Assembly: GCF_000337695.1 (NCBI RefSeq)
Contig: NZ_AOIA01000164.1
Span: forward strand, 1 to 38,509
DNA length: 38,509 nucleotides
Direction: 5' to 3'
DNA from: Natronococcus jeotgali DSM 18795
Lineage (GTDB): Archaea; Halobacteriota; Halobacteria; Halobacteriales; Natrialbaceae
In this document: piece after piece, positions 14,407 to 23,209 of the stretch
Layout of the letters: each line of letters starts with the position of its first letter
Position numbering within the stretch: position 1 is the stretch's first letter
Position numbers and translations under genes: made by a program
Notes under the pieces: model-generated
Told to the model about the DNA's origin: nothing
Databases searched by the model: none
What the model saw: the letters and a program-made list of their open reading frames with translations, nothing else

Positions 14407-14441
14407 GTCGAACCGGTCGCTCAGTTCGCGACCGGTTCGAC
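14407..14441. terminator. 14-bp perfect hairpin across the scpA stop codon
   Basis: GTCGAACCGGTCGC (14407-14420) and GCGACCGGTTCGAC (14428-14441) are perfect 14-bp arms around a 7-base loop that contains the scpA TGA. It lies between the convergent DUF7344-like gene and scpA and could act as a two-way transcript end or stabilise the 3' end. There is no T tract next to it. Confidence 0.6.
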
Positions 14442-15371
14442 TCGATCGCCGTCGGAGTCGACCCGCCGAACCCAGAGGTCGCCGAACAGTTCGTCCTGCT
14501 CGAGCGCGATCGCTCCCCGGTGTGACAGAAAAAGTACGGCGAGATACGTCATCACGCGCGACCCGCCGGCGTCGTCGATCTCGGCGTACAACACCTCGTC
14601 TCTCCCCCGGTCGTAGCGCGACTCGAGTTCCGCCTCGACGTCGTCGATCACCCGCTCGATGTCCTCCTCGTGGGTCGTGTGCGTGACGTCGTCGCTCGTC
14701 GGCTCGTCGTCGACGCGAAACCGATCCTCCGCGTGGTAGCTCAGCTCCTGGACGCCGCGGTCGTACCCCCGCGGGGAGTCGCTCGTATCGTAGCTCCGGG
14801 AGTCTTTCCACCACGTGTCCCGTTCGGCCTCCCGGAGGTCGCGAACTAGCTCGTCGAGCGTCTCGGGCTTTCCGCGAGCGTGTTTGCGCTCGAGACGGCG
14901 TTCCATCTCCGCCTCGAGTCCCTCGACGGGGTCGAACGCCGGCCCCTCGCCCGGCTCCGGATCGGGTCCTTCGTCGGCGAATGGCGCCTCCCAGGGGGGA
15001 AGCTCCTCCTCGTCGGGCTCGTCGGCGCCGAACAGCTCGTCGCTTTTCATCCGCAACAGGACGCTCGCGTAGAACAGCGCCCGACCGGAGGTCCGCAGGT
15101 CGGCGTCGTCGAGCGCCTCGAGGAACCGATCGGTCACCTCGACGATGTCGATATCCCAGGGATCGATCTTGCCGTCCTCGGCGAGCTGGACGAGCAACTC
15201 GACGGGCTCGACCTCCGCGTCGTCTCCGTCCGCCGCCGACTCGGAGTCGTCCGCCGCCGACTCGAGGCCGTCGAACTCGAACACCGCCTCCGCGTCGCCG
15301 GGGCGGTCGCGGTCGCCGTGGCCCGCGATGTCGAGCGGGATCTCGCCGTCCGCGTTCGGATCGTCAGTCAT
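14421..15371 (-). CDS. scpA: Segregation and condensation protein A (kleisin)
   Basis: 316 residues. ScpA is the kleisin subunit that bridges the SMC dimer heads. The N-terminal core is seen at about residues 55-115 (PVELLVQLAEDGKIDPWDIDIVEVTDRFL ... ALFYASVLLRMKSDELFG). A Glu/Pro/Asp-rich middle follows, and the C-terminal winged helix (VMTYLAVLFLSHRGAIALEQDELFGDLWV) binds the SMC cap. The ATG overlaps the smc stop by eight bases, so translation is coupled. The first 50 residues are a poorly conserved acidic tail. No scpB is seen in this window. Confidence 0.93.
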   Translation of the reverse strand: MTDDPNADGEIPLDIAGHGDRDRPGDAEAVFEFDGLESAADDSESAADGDDAEVEPVELLVQLAEDGKIDPWDIDIVEVTDRFLEALDDADLRTSGRALFYASVLLRMKSDELFGADEPDEEELPPWEAPFADEGPDPEPGEGPAFDPVEGLEAEMERRLERKHARGKPETLDELVRDLREAERDTWWKDSRSYDTSDSPRGYDRGVQELSYHAEDRFRVDDEPTSDDVTHTTHEEDIERVIDDVEAELESRYDRGRDEVLYAEIDDAGGSRVMTYLAVLFLSHRGAIALEQDELFGDLWVRRVDSDGDRVEPVAN

Positions 15372-18300
15372 CCGCGGGCACCTCGTCGCGGTCCCCGTCG
15401 CTCAGATCGATCCCGGTCACCGCGCTGACGTTGTCCCGCTGCATCGTCACCCCGATCGCCCGTTCCGAACGATCGAGCATCGCCGAGCGGTGCGAGACCA
15501 CGACGAACTGGGCCCGGCCCGCCAGCTCCTCGACCATCTGGCCGACCCGCTCGGCGTTGACGGCGTCGAGGAAGGCGTCGATCTCGTCGAGCGCGTAGAA
15601 CGGCGCCGGATTGTGGCGCTGGATCGCGAAGATGAAGGCGAGCGCGGTCAGGGATTTCTCGCCGCCGGACATCGCGTCCAGTCGCTGGATCGGCTTGTCG
15701 CCGGGCTGGGCCTTCATCGTCAGCCCGCCCTCGAAGGGGTCGTCCTCGTCCTCGAGGTGAAGGGATCCGGTCCCCTCCGAGAGCTGCTCGAAGATCTCGG
15801 TGAAGTGCGCCGAGATATCCTCGTAGGCGTCCATGAACGTTCGTTTCTTCTGGGTCTCGTACTGCTCGATTCGGTCGCGGATTCCCGCCGCCTCCTCGAC
15901 CAGCGTTGCCTTCCCCTCCTCGAGTTCCGCCAGCTCCTCGCGGACCTCCTCGTACTCCTCGATCGCGAGCATGTTCACCGGCTCCATCGCCTCCATGTCC
16001 GTCGTCAGGAGCTCGATAGTCTCGAGGACGGTCTCGTGATCGGGCACGTCCTCGGGATCGTAGTCGCCGACCTCGTCCTCGAGGCTCTCGATCTCCCACT
16101 CGAGGTCCTCGAGCCGTCCCCGCTTGTCCTCGAGTTTGCTTTCGACGGCGTTGACCCGATCCTGCTGCTGGTCGCGTTTCGTCCGAGCGTCGGCGAGCTC
16201 CGCCTTGAGCTCGCTCCGGTCGTCTTTGAGTTCGGTCAACTCCTCCTCGAGCTCCGCGACGGCCTCGTGTTTCGCCTCGAGTTCCTCGCGTTTCTCCTCG
16301 ATCGTCGCCTCGCGATCGGCGATCCGGTCCTCGTGGTCGGCCTTCCGGTTCTGGGCCTCCTCGATGTCGTCGCGCAGCTCCTCGATCGCGTCCTCGGCGT
16401 ACTCCTTCTCCAAGCGCAACTCGTTGAGCTCCCCGTCGAGCTCGTCGATGCGGTCCTCGCGGTCGTCGATCTCGGCCTCGAGGGCCTCGATCTGCTCGGT
16501 GAGCTCGGGGATCTTCGAGTCTTCGAGCTCGGCCTCGAGGGACTCGATGTCGGCCTCGATCTCCTCGATCGCCGCCGTTTGCTCCTCGATCCCGTCGGCG
16601 ATCTCGGTCATGCGCTCGTCGACCGACTCCCGCTTCTCGCGCAGCTCCTCGAGTTCGGCCTCGCGGTCGGCGATCTCGTCCCGGATCGTCTCCCGGTCGT
16701 CCTCGATGCGCTCGAGTTCGCTCTCGATCGAGCGGACCTCGTCGGCCGCGTCGGTCTGACGGTCCCGGGCGTCGTCGAGGCGCTCCTCGACGCTCCGGAC
16801 GGCCTCGCGCAGCGACTCCCGTTCGTCCTGGAGCTCGGTGATCTGGCTCGCGACGCGCTCGAGCTGTCCCTCCCCCCCGCCGGTAAAGGAGTACCGCGAG
16901 CCCTTCCGGGAGCCCCCGGTCATCGCGCCGCTTTTCTCGACCAGGTCGCCGTCGAGCGTGACCATCCGGTAGTCGCCCGTGTACGAGCGGGCCGTCTCGA
17001 GGTCCTCGACGACCAGCGTGTCGCCCAGCACGTACGAGAAGATCCCCGCGTACTGCTCGTCGAACTCGACCAGATCGTACGCGAAGCCGACGATGCCGGG
17101 ATCGGTCGGCGCCGACGGCAGACGGCGCTCGTGCATGTCGGTCATCGGGAGGAAGGTCGCGCGCCCGGCGTTGCGCGATTTCAGGTGTTCGATACACCGC
17201 TGGCCGACGCCGTCGTCGTCGACGACCACGTTCGCGAGTCGCCCGCCCGCGGCGGTCTCGCAGGCGACCGCGTACTCGCCCGGCACCGACCCCAGCTGAG
17301 CGACCGCGCCGTGGACGCCGTCGAGCCCCGCGTTGAGGATCGTCGTCACCGCGCGGCCGAAAGAGGAGTCGCCGCTCTCGCCGGCCTTGGCCTCGAGCTC
17401 GGCGTACTCCTGTTGTTTCGACTGGATCTCGTCCTCGACCGCTTCGAGGTCGGACTGGACGTCCCGCTTCTCGGCTTTCAGGTCCTCGACGACGTCCGCG
17501 ATGTTTTCGCGGTTCGCCTCGGCCTTCCGTAGCTCGCGCTCGAGGTCCGACTCCCGCTCCTCGAGTTCGGGGAGTGCCTCGCGTTTCTCCTCGATTTCGG
17601 CCTCCGTCTCCTCGATGGCGTTCGAGCGCCGCCGGGCCTCGTCGAGCAGGCGATCCTGTTCGCGCTGGAGGTCGTTGCGCTCGGTTTTCGCCTCCTCGAG
17701 GTCGTCCTTGCGCTCGGCCAGTTCGGCCTTGAGCTCGTCGAACTCGGTGTCGACGGCCTCGATTTCGGCCTCGAGGTCGTCGCGCTCGGTCTCTCGCTCC
17801 TGGATCTCCGTTTTGATCGAGGCCTTCTCGAGTTTGTGCTCGCGAACCTCGCCCTCGAGCTCGTCGATCTCCTCTTGCTTGCGGTCGATCTGGACGAACG
17901 CCTCCCGGCGGTCGGACTCGGCGGCCTCGATCTGGTCCTCGCTGGCCTCGATCTGGTCCTCGAGCCGCGAGATGTCCCCCTTGAGCTCCTCGATCTCGCC
18001 TTTGATCCGGAGCTGTTCGTCCTCGCCTTTCCGTTCGATCTCGGCGTTTAAGTCCTCGAGATCCTCCTGGAGGCGAACGACCGTCCCCTGGCGTTCGTCC
18101 AGCGTTCGCCGGCGGTCCTCGAGGTCGTCCTCGAGGTCGTCGACCGCGTCCTCGAGGGCGCCCCGTTCCTCGCGTTTCTCCTCGAGCTCGCTGGCCTTCC
18201 GGTACCCCTCGTACTCCTCCTTCTCGCGGCGAAGTCGTCGGTAGCGAAGCGCTTCCCGTCGTTCGTCCTCGAGCTGGTCCAGTCGGTCGCGTTTCTCTTC

Positions 18301-18945
18301 GATACGGAGTTCGGCCTCGTCGATGCGCTCCTGGACCGTCTCGAGCTCCGCGAAGGCGTCTTCTTTCTTGGCGTCGAACTCCGCGACGCCGGCGATTTCG
18401 TCGATGATCTCCCGACGGGCGTGGGGCGTCATATTGATGATCTCGGTGACGTCGCCCTGCATGACGACGTTGTACCCCTCGGGGGTGACGCCGGCCTGCG
18501 CGAGCAGGTCCTGGATGTCCGAGAGGTTCACCGAGCGATCGTTCAGGTAGTAGTAGGAGTAGTAGTTGTCCTCGGTCTCTTTCACCCGGCGACGGATGCG
18601 GATCTCGTCGACGTCGCCGACGTCGTCGCTGCCGGCGGCGTTGACGATCTGTGAGCGCTCGAGGGTCCGATCCGAGTTGTCGAGGACGACCTCGACGACC
18701 GCCTCGCGGGGGCCCTCGGACGAGGAACCGTCCTCGTGGCCGGGGTTGTAGATGAGGTCGGTCAGTTTCTCGGCGCGGATCCCCCGCGTCCGGGCCAATC
18801 CCAGCGCGAAGAGCACGGCGTCGATGATGTTCGACTTGCCGGAGCCGTTCGGCCCCGTGACGACCGTGAAATCCTCGTAGAACGGAATCTTGGTCTTTCT
18901 CCCAAAGCTCTTGAAATTATCTAAGACGAGCGCCTTGATGTACAT
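15364..18945 (-). CDS. smc: Chromosome segregation ATPase SMC
   Basis: 1193 residues, full length. The N-terminal head begins MYIKALVLDNFKSFG, with Walker A GPNGSGKSN at 31-39. Two long Glu/Arg-rich coiled coils (about 165-510 and 685-1020) flank a hinge at about 520-680, which shows the Gly-rich pattern SGAMTGGS at its end. The C-terminal head has the ABC signature SGGEKSLTALAF from about 1092 and Walker B FYALDEIDAFLD at 1116-1127, then the D-loop/H-loop region VVVSHRSAML. The protein organises and segregates chromosomes with ScpA. It is the middle gene of a three-gene unit: the coiled-coil gene is 62 bases upstream and scpA overlaps downstream. Confidence 0.98.
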   Translation of the reverse strand: MYIKALVLDNFKSFGRKTKIPFYEDFTVVTGPNGSGKSNIIDAVLFALGLARTRGIRAEKLTDLIYNPGHEDGSSSEGPREAVVEVVLDNSDRTLERSQIVNAAGSDDVGDVDEIRIRRRVKETEDNYYSYYYLNDRSVNLSDIQDLLAQAGVTPEGYNVVMQGDVTEIINMTPHARREIIDEIAGVAEFDAKKEDAFAELETVQERIDEAELRIEEKRDRLDQLEDERREALRYRRLRREKEEYEGYRKASELEEKREERGALEDAVDDLEDDLEDRRRTLDERQGTVVRLQEDLEDLNAEIERKGEDEQLRIKGEIEELKGDISRLEDQIEASEDQIEAAESDRREAFVQIDRKQEEIDELEGEVREHKLEKASIKTEIQERETERDDLEAEIEAVDTEFDELKAELAERKDDLEEAKTERNDLQREQDRLLDEARRRSNAIEETEAEIEEKREALPELEERESDLERELRKAEANRENIADVVEDLKAEKRDVQSDLEAVEDEIQSKQQEYAELEAKAGESGDSSFGRAVTTILNAGLDGVHGAVAQLGSVPGEYAVACETAAGGRLANVVVDDDGVGQRCIEHLKSRNAGRATFLPMTDMHERRLPSAPTDPGIVGFAYDLVEFDEQYAGIFSYVLGDTLVVEDLETARSYTGDYRMVTLDGDLVEKSGAMTGGSRKGSRYSFTGGGEGQLERVASQITELQDERESLREAVRSVEERLDDARDRQTDAADEVRSIESELERIEDDRETIRDEIADREAELEELREKRESVDERMTEIADGIEEQTAAIEEIEADIESLEAELEDSKIPELTEQIEALEAEIDDREDRIDELDGELNELRLEKEYAEDAIEELRDDIEEAQNRKADHEDRIADREATIEEKREELEAKHEAVAELEEELTELKDDRSELKAELADARTKRDQQQDRVNAVESKLEDKRGRLEDLEWEIESLEDEVGDYDPEDVPDHETVLETIELLTTDMEAMEPVNMLAIEEYEEVREELAELEEGKATLVEEAAGIRDRIEQYETQKKRTFMDAYEDISAHFTEIFEQLSEGTGSLHLEDEDDPFEGGLTMKAQPGDKPIQRLDAMSGGEKSLTALAFIFAIQRHNPAPFYALDEIDAFLDAVNAERVGQMVEELAGRAQFVVVSHRSAMLDRSERAIGVTMQRDNVSAVTGIDLSDGDRDEVPADD

Positions 18946-19007
18946 ACCCTTCTCGAATCCTCCGTCAGCTCGGCCGCCGCGGGTCGACCGTCGGTGCGGT
19001 CGTGCGG

Positions 19008-19316
19008 TTATGCGACGATAATGTCGTCGCTACCTGAGTCTTCCGCTTCGTCGGCGTCGCCCTCGTCGGTCGCCTCGGCCGTCTCGTCGACGTCGTCGCC
19101 CTCGGTCTCGGTCGGCTCCGCGCTCGCGCTCTCCTCGACGGCCTCGCCGTCCTCGCTGCGTCGCTCCGGAACGCGCGTCGGCGTGTCGGCGTCTAGCTCC
19201 GACTCGAGGACGCGGATTCGTTCTTTCGCTTCGATAAGTTCGCTGGTCAGTCCCTCTACGGTCGACTCGAGTTCGGCGACGGTCGACTCGAGCTGCTCGA
19301 CGCGGTTGTTCGGCAT
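19008..19316 (-). CDS. Small coiled-coil/acidic-tail protein upstream of smc (DUF7518-like)
   Basis: 102 residues. Residues 1-45 (PNNRVEQLESTVAELEST and on) are a regular heptad coiled coil. The remainder is almost wholly Asp, Glu, Ser, Thr and Ala and closes with the short conserved-looking end DDIIVA. The start at 19316 was chosen because MPNNRVEQLE begins the coil and a TATA box (GTTTATG) lies 25-31 bases upstream. AGGAGGT directly abuts the ATG, too close for normal ribosome binding. The same small gene precedes smc in other haloarchaea as far as I recall, which suggests an SMC accessory role, but no function is established here. Confidence 0.8.
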   Translation of the reverse strand: MPNNRVEQLESTVAELESTVEGLTSELIEAKERIRVLESELDADTPTRVPERRSEDGEAVEESASAEPTETEGDDVDETAEATDEGDADEAEDSGSDDIIVA

Positions 19317-19340
19317 ACCTCCTAGGGAATGGTCCGGAAC

Positions 19341-19347
19341 CATAAAC
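19341..19347 (-). promoter_or_regulatory. TATA box of the smc operon
   Basis: GTTTATG on the minus strand, 25-31 bases before the ATG of the first gene (19316), the probable promoter for the small coiled-coil gene, smc and scpA. Confidence 0.5.
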
Positions 19348-19400
19348 GTACGTCAGACACAACTAACAGTTCTGGTAACTTACCGGAATCGGCCGCCGGA

Positions 19401-20120
19401 TCAGCCCTCCCCGCGGTCGTCCAGTTGCTCGATGGCTCCGAGTGCGGCGTTCAGGATCTTCCGCTCGCACCGTCGGAGGTTCATCGAGACGGCGGTTTTC
19501 GAGATATCGAAGTGGTCGGCGAGCTCGTCGAGAGTCGTCTCCCGGGGCGTCTCGTAGTAGCCGTTCCGGGAGGCCGCCTCGAACGTCTCTCGTTCGGTGT
19601 CGGTCAGCGACCGACAGCCCTCGAGCAGTTGGCGCGCGCTGCCCGAGTTCTCGAGCAGGTCGAACAGCGTCGTCGGCCCGAACTGGTCGCGGTCCTCGAC
19701 CGCGTAGTCGTTGTGGCGCTCGAGTTCGGCGAGGGTTCGGTCCTCGGCCTCGTCGTCGTCGAACCCGACGTGCCAGCGCTCGCGGCCGTCCTCGATCCGA
19801 AACGGACCGGTGATGTAGCCGTCGTTTCGCTGGATCGCCCGCATGGCGTTGGTCTGCTCGATCGTCGTCCCGATCTGGGCGACGTCGTCGCGCTTCGAGA
19901 GGATGTAACACTCCCGCATGTTCGGATGATCTCGGAGTTCCCGAAGCCCCTGGTCCAGCGCCCCCGCGGATCCCCCCCTCGCGACGAGTCGCGTCTCGAG
20001 TTTCTCGGCGTCGGTGTCGAGTTGCCACTGGACCGCCGAGAAGGCGACGTCGACGTCGTCGGTGGTGTCGATAAACGGGCAGTCGTACTGCCGCATGTCG
20101 AGATCGAGGTCGATCATCAC
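19401..20120 (-). CDS. Bat-type HTH_10 transcriptional regulator
   Basis: 239 residues. The C-terminal domain (about 170-230) is the bacterio-opsin-activator HTH: LTDTERETFEAASRNGYYETPR, then TTLDELADHFDISKTAVSMNLRRCERKIL. The N-terminal 165 residues (RQYDCPFIDTTDDVDVAFSAVQW, then GPFRIEDGRERWHVGF) look like the non-GAF ligand or interaction domain common in haloarchaeal members. It is transcribed away from the SDR / acyl-CoA synthetase pair, so local control of that operon is likely. Two Met codons begin the frame (20120 and 20117) and cannot be told apart. The promoter holds a strong AT-rich element. Confidence 0.88.
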   Translation of the reverse strand: MMIDLDLDMRQYDCPFIDTTDDVDVAFSAVQWQLDTDAEKLETRLVARGGSAGALDQGLRELRDHPNMRECYILSKRDDVAQIGTTIEQTNAMRAIQRNDGYITGPFRIEDGRERWHVGFDDDEAEDRTLAELERHNDYAVEDRDQFGPTTLFDLLENSGSARQLLEGCRSLTDTERETFEAASRNGYYETPRETTLDELADHFDISKTAVSMNLRRCERKILNAALGAIEQLDDRGEG

Positions 20121-20133
20121 ACGAGACGGAATA

Positions 20134-20151
20134 GCATAATAAGAATATTAA
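20134..20151 (-). promoter_or_regulatory. Promoter of the HTH_10 regulator
   Basis: TTAATATTC and TTATTATGC follow one another on the minus strand. The first is centred about 27 bases before ATG 20120. Confidence 0.5.
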
Positions 20152-20184
20152 TCGTTTGCATTTTCGACGCGTCACGGACCGGCG

Positions 20185-20204
20185 CCCGTTGATATGTTAA
20201 CGGG
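20185..20204. promoter_or_regulatory. Inverted repeat in the divergent promoter (candidate activator site)
   Basis: CCCGTT-GATATGTT-AACGGG has perfect 6-bp arms. It sits immediately upstream of the BRE/TATA (CTTTAG, 20209-20214) of the SDR gene, which is where haloarchaeal HTH_10 activators such as Bat bind. Confidence 0.5.
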
Positions 20205-20208
20205 GCCG

Positions 20209-20214
20209 CTTTAG
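20209..20214 (+). promoter_or_regulatory. TATA box of the SDR / acyl-CoA synthetase operon
   Basis: CTTTAG, 25-30 bases before ATG 20239, consistent with a leaderless transcript. Confidence 0.55.
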
Positions 20215-20238
20215 CTGGTTGCGGTCCAGCTACACGGT

Positions 20239-21096
20239 ATGTCACAGGATCAGGTGAGCCCGCCGACGGTCACGAACGACGACATCCACAGGATCTCGGA
20301 CGACGCCTTCACCGAACGGAACGTCTGTCTCGTCACTGGCGGCGGCTCCGGCATCGGTCGGGCCACCGCGCTGGCGGCGGCGGGCAACGGGCTCACGGTC
20401 GCGATCACGGACATCGACGAGGACGGACTCGAGGGGACCGTCGCTCGCGGCGAGGAACTGGGCCTCGAGGGGGAGATCGTGCCGATCGTGGGCGATCTCA
20501 CGGTCGACGACGACATCGAACGGATCGTCGCCGAGGCCGCCGAACTCGGCGATCTCAAGTACCTCGCGAACGTCGCGGGGATGCAACACATCGACTCGCT
20601 CGAGGAGTTCCCGATGGAGACCTACGATCGGCTCCACCGGATCATGCTCCGGGCGCCGATCTACCTCTCGAAGCTCTGCGTTCCGCACTTCCGGGACACC
20701 GAGGACGGACGGGGCTGCGTCGGGAACATGGCCTCGGTCCACGCCCACTACGTCACCAGCGACAAGGTCGCGTACAACGTCTCGAAGTTCGGGCTGCGCG
20801 GATTCACCCAGTCGATCGCCGCCGAGGGCGACGGCGAGATCCGCGCGTTCTCGGTGAGCACGGGCTACGTGAAGACCCCGCTCGTGACCGCCCAGCTCGA
20901 GGACACCGCCGAGCAGCGCGGCATCAGCGTCCAGGAGGTGATCGAGGACGTGATGCTGGGCCAGTCCCGGGTCACGGAGATGATGGAGCCGATCGACGTC
21001 GGCAACCTGTTCGTGCTCGGCTTTTCGGATCTCGGCCGCCACCTCGACGGCGGCGACCTGTTGTTTGATGGGGGCATGACGCTAACCTACGAGTGA
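20239..21096 (+). CDS. Short-chain dehydrogenase, 3-hydroxybutyrate dehydrogenase-like
   Basis: 285 residues. The Rossmann motif TGGGSGIG is at 33-40, and the classical catalytic residues Ser166, Tyr179 and Lys183 are present (ASVHAHYVTSDKVAYNVSK). The C-terminal part TAEQRGISVQEVIEDVMLGQ closely follows the pattern of D-3-hydroxybutyrate dehydrogenases, which oxidise 3-hydroxybutyrate to acetoacetate with NAD. About 25 residues are added at the N-terminus. Six bases separate it from the acyl-CoA synthetase gene, so the two form an operon. Together they could take up hydroxybutyrate-type carbon, for example from polyhydroxyalkanoate, but the substrate is inference. Confidence 0.88.
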   Translation: MSQDQVSPPTVTNDDIHRISDDAFTERNVCLVTGGGSGIGRATALAAAGNGLTVAITDIDEDGLEGTVARGEELGLEGEIVPIVGDLTVDDDIERIVAEAAELGDLKYLANVAGMQHIDSLEEFPMETYDRLHRIMLRAPIYLSKLCVPHFRDTEDGRGCVGNMASVHAHYVTSDKVAYNVSKFGLRGFTQSIAAEGDGEIRAFSVSTGYVKTPLVTAQLEDTAEQRGISVQEVIEDVMLGQSRVTEMMEPIDVGNLFVLGFSDLGRHLDGGDLLFDGGMTLTYE

Positions 21097-21102
21097 GCGA
21101 CG

Positions 21103-23109
21103 ATGGCAGGAAACACCAGTCTCGAGGACGTCGACGAGGTGGTCCACGAACCCAGCAGGGAGTTCGTCGAGTCGACCAACGTCGCCGCGTTCATGCGGGA
21201 GTACGGGATCGACGACTACGAGGAGCTGATCGAGCGCACGACGACCGAGGTCGACGGCGAGCCCGAAAGCGGGGTCGACTGGTTCTGGGACGAGCTGGTC
21301 GACTACCTCGGCATCGAGTTCTACGAGGAGTACGACGAGGTGCGCGATAACAGCGAGGGTCCCCAGTTCACCGACTGGTACCCCGGCGGGGAGCTGAACC
21401 TCGCCCACAACGTCGTCGACCGCCACGCCGCCCGCGACGAGGAGCGGCGCAACACGGTCGCCACCATCTGGGAGGGCGAGGACGGCGAGGTTCGGGAGAT
21501 TACCTACCACGAGCTGCGCCGCCAGTCGAATCAGGTCGCGAACGCGCTCGAGGAACGCGGTATCGAGACGGGCGATACGGTCGGACTCTACATGCCGATG
21601 GTTCCCGAGGTCGCCGCGATCCTCTACGGCTGTTTCAAGGTCGGCGCCATCGCGGTGCCGATCTTCTCGGGCTTCGGCGTCGACGCCACCGCGACGCGGA
21701 TCGCCGACTCGGAGTGTTCGGTGCTGTTCACGGGCGACGGCTTCTACCGCCGCGGGAGTCCCGTCCGCCTCAAGGGGGCGGCCGACGAGGCGATCGAGGA
21801 GGCCGGCTACGTCGAGCACACCGTCGTTTTCGATCGCCTAGGTAGCAGCGACGGCGACGTCCCCTGGGACGACGACCGCGACGAGTGGTGGGTCGACGCC
21901 GTCGAGGCGGCCGACGACGAGTACGAGACGAAGTCGCTGGCCTCCGACCAGGAGTCGATGCTGCTCTATTCGTCGGGGACGACGGGCAAACCCAAGGGGA
22001 TCGTCCACACGCACGCGGGCGTGCAGGTCCAGTGTCCGAAGGAGGTCTACTTCGGGATGGACCTCAAGCCCTCCGACCGCTTCTTCTGGGTCTCCGACAT
22101 CGGCTGGATGATGGGTCCCTGGACGCTGATCGGTACCCACACCTTCGGCGGCACCGTCTTCATGTACGAGGGCGCGCCCGACTACCCCGAGCCCGACCGC
22201 TTCTGGGAGATGATCGACCGCCACGAGCTCACCCAGTTCGGGATCTCGCCGACGGCGATCCGCGCGCTTCGCAAGCACGGCGACGAGTGGCTCGAGGACC
22301 ACGACCTCTCCTCGCTTCGCCTGCTGGGGTCGACGGGCGAACCGTGGGATCCCGAATCCTGGCGGTGGTTCTACGAGCACGTCGGGGGCGGGGAGGCGCC
22401 GATCATCAACATCTCCGGCGGGACCGAGATCTGTGGCTGTTTCCTGATGCCGATGCCGACCGAGCCGCTGAAGCCCTGCACGCTGGGCGGCCCCGGCCTC
22501 GGGATGGACATCGACATCGTCGGCGCCACCGGCGAGTCGGTCCGGGAGGAGCACGAACGGGGCTACCTCGTCGCCCGCGATTCGTGTCCGTCGATGACCA
22601 AGTCGCTGTGGTCGGGCGACGAGCGCTACCTCGAGGAGTACTGGTCGCGGTTCGACGACATGTGGAACCACGGGGACTGGGCCCAGAAGGACGCCGAGGG
22701 GTTCTGGTTCCTCCACGGCCGGGCCGACGACGCCTTAAACGTCGCGGGCCGAAAGGTCGGCCCCGCCGAGGTCGAGGGCGCGCTGATCGACCACGAGGCG
22801 GTCAACCAGGCCGCGGCGATCGGCGCCCCCGACGACACTACCGGGACCGCCGTGGTCACCTACGTCATCCTCGAGGCGGGCCGCGAGGAGAGCGACGGGC
22901 TCCGCGAGGAACTACGCGCCCAGGTCGGCGAGGAACTCGGCAAACCGTTCCGTCCGCGCGAGGTGCTGTTCGTCGACGAGTTCCCCAAGACCCAGTCGGG
23001 CAAGATCATCCGCCGGGCGATCGAGGCGACCTACACCGGCGAGGATCTGGGCGACATGAGCAGCATCGAGAACCCCGACGCGCTCGAGGACCTCGAGGAC
23101 GCGCGCTGA
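21103..23109 (+). CDS. AMP-forming acyl-CoA synthetase (acetyl-/short-chain-CoA synthetase-like)
   Basis: 668 residues. It activates a carboxylic acid with ATP and CoA. Adenylation motifs are LLYSSGTTGKPKG at about 287-299, SDIGWMMGPW, the later ISGGTEICG, HGRADDALNVAGRKVGP in the hinge, and PKTQSGKIIRR carrying the C-terminal catalytic Lys. The long N-terminal region (NLAHNVVDRHA) is typical of acetyl-CoA synthetase relatives, while WMMGPW in place of the usual TGHSY-type sequence suggests an acid other than acetate. Given the upstream 3-hydroxybutyrate dehydrogenase homologue, acetoacetate or another short acid is plausible. Confidence 0.9.
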   Translation: MAGNTSLEDVDEVVHEPSREFVESTNVAAFMREYGIDDYEELIERTTTEVDGEPESGVDWFWDELVDYLGIEFYEEYDEVRDNSEGPQFTDWYPGGELNLAHNVVDRHAARDEERRNTVATIWEGEDGEVREITYHELRRQSNQVANALEERGIETGDTVGLYMPMVPEVAAILYGCFKVGAIAVPIFSGFGVDATATRIADSECSVLFTGDGFYRRGSPVRLKGAADEAIEEAGYVEHTVVFDRLGSSDGDVPWDDDRDEWWVDAVEAADDEYETKSLASDQESMLLYSSGTTGKPKGIVHTHAGVQVQCPKEVYFGMDLKPSDRFFWVSDIGWMMGPWTLIGTHTFGGTVFMYEGAPDYPEPDRFWEMIDRHELTQFGISPTAIRALRKHGDEWLEDHDLSSLRLLGSTGEPWDPESWRWFYEHVGGGEAPIINISGGTEICGCFLMPMPTEPLKPCTLGGPGLGMDIDIVGATGESVREEHERGYLVARDSCPSMTKSLWSGDERYLEEYWSRFDDMWNHGDWAQKDAEGFWFLHGRADDALNVAGRKVGPAEVEGALIDHEAVNQAAAIGAPDDTTGTAVVTYVILEAGREESDGLREELRAQVGEELGKPFRPREVLFVDEFPKTQSGKIIRRAIEATYTGEDLGDMSSIENPDALEDLEDAR

Positions 23110-23209
23110 GGGGCGATCGGCGACCGCAGGGACGGCACTGTCGTCCGTTATCCCACGTATAACATGCCGAATGTTTCTAAGGATGGGCGCCGAGTCGACG
23201 GACAGAACC

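Noticed and set aside
15145-17532. 795-codon open frame on the plus strand opposite smc
   Set aside because: It mirrors the repetitive Glu/Leu/Arg coiled-coil codons of smc and shows no domain.
19317-19323. AGGAGGT as ribosome-binding site of the coiled-coil gene before smc
   Set aside because: It touches the ATG with no spacer, and the TATA position predicts an almost leaderless transcript, so it probably does not act as such.
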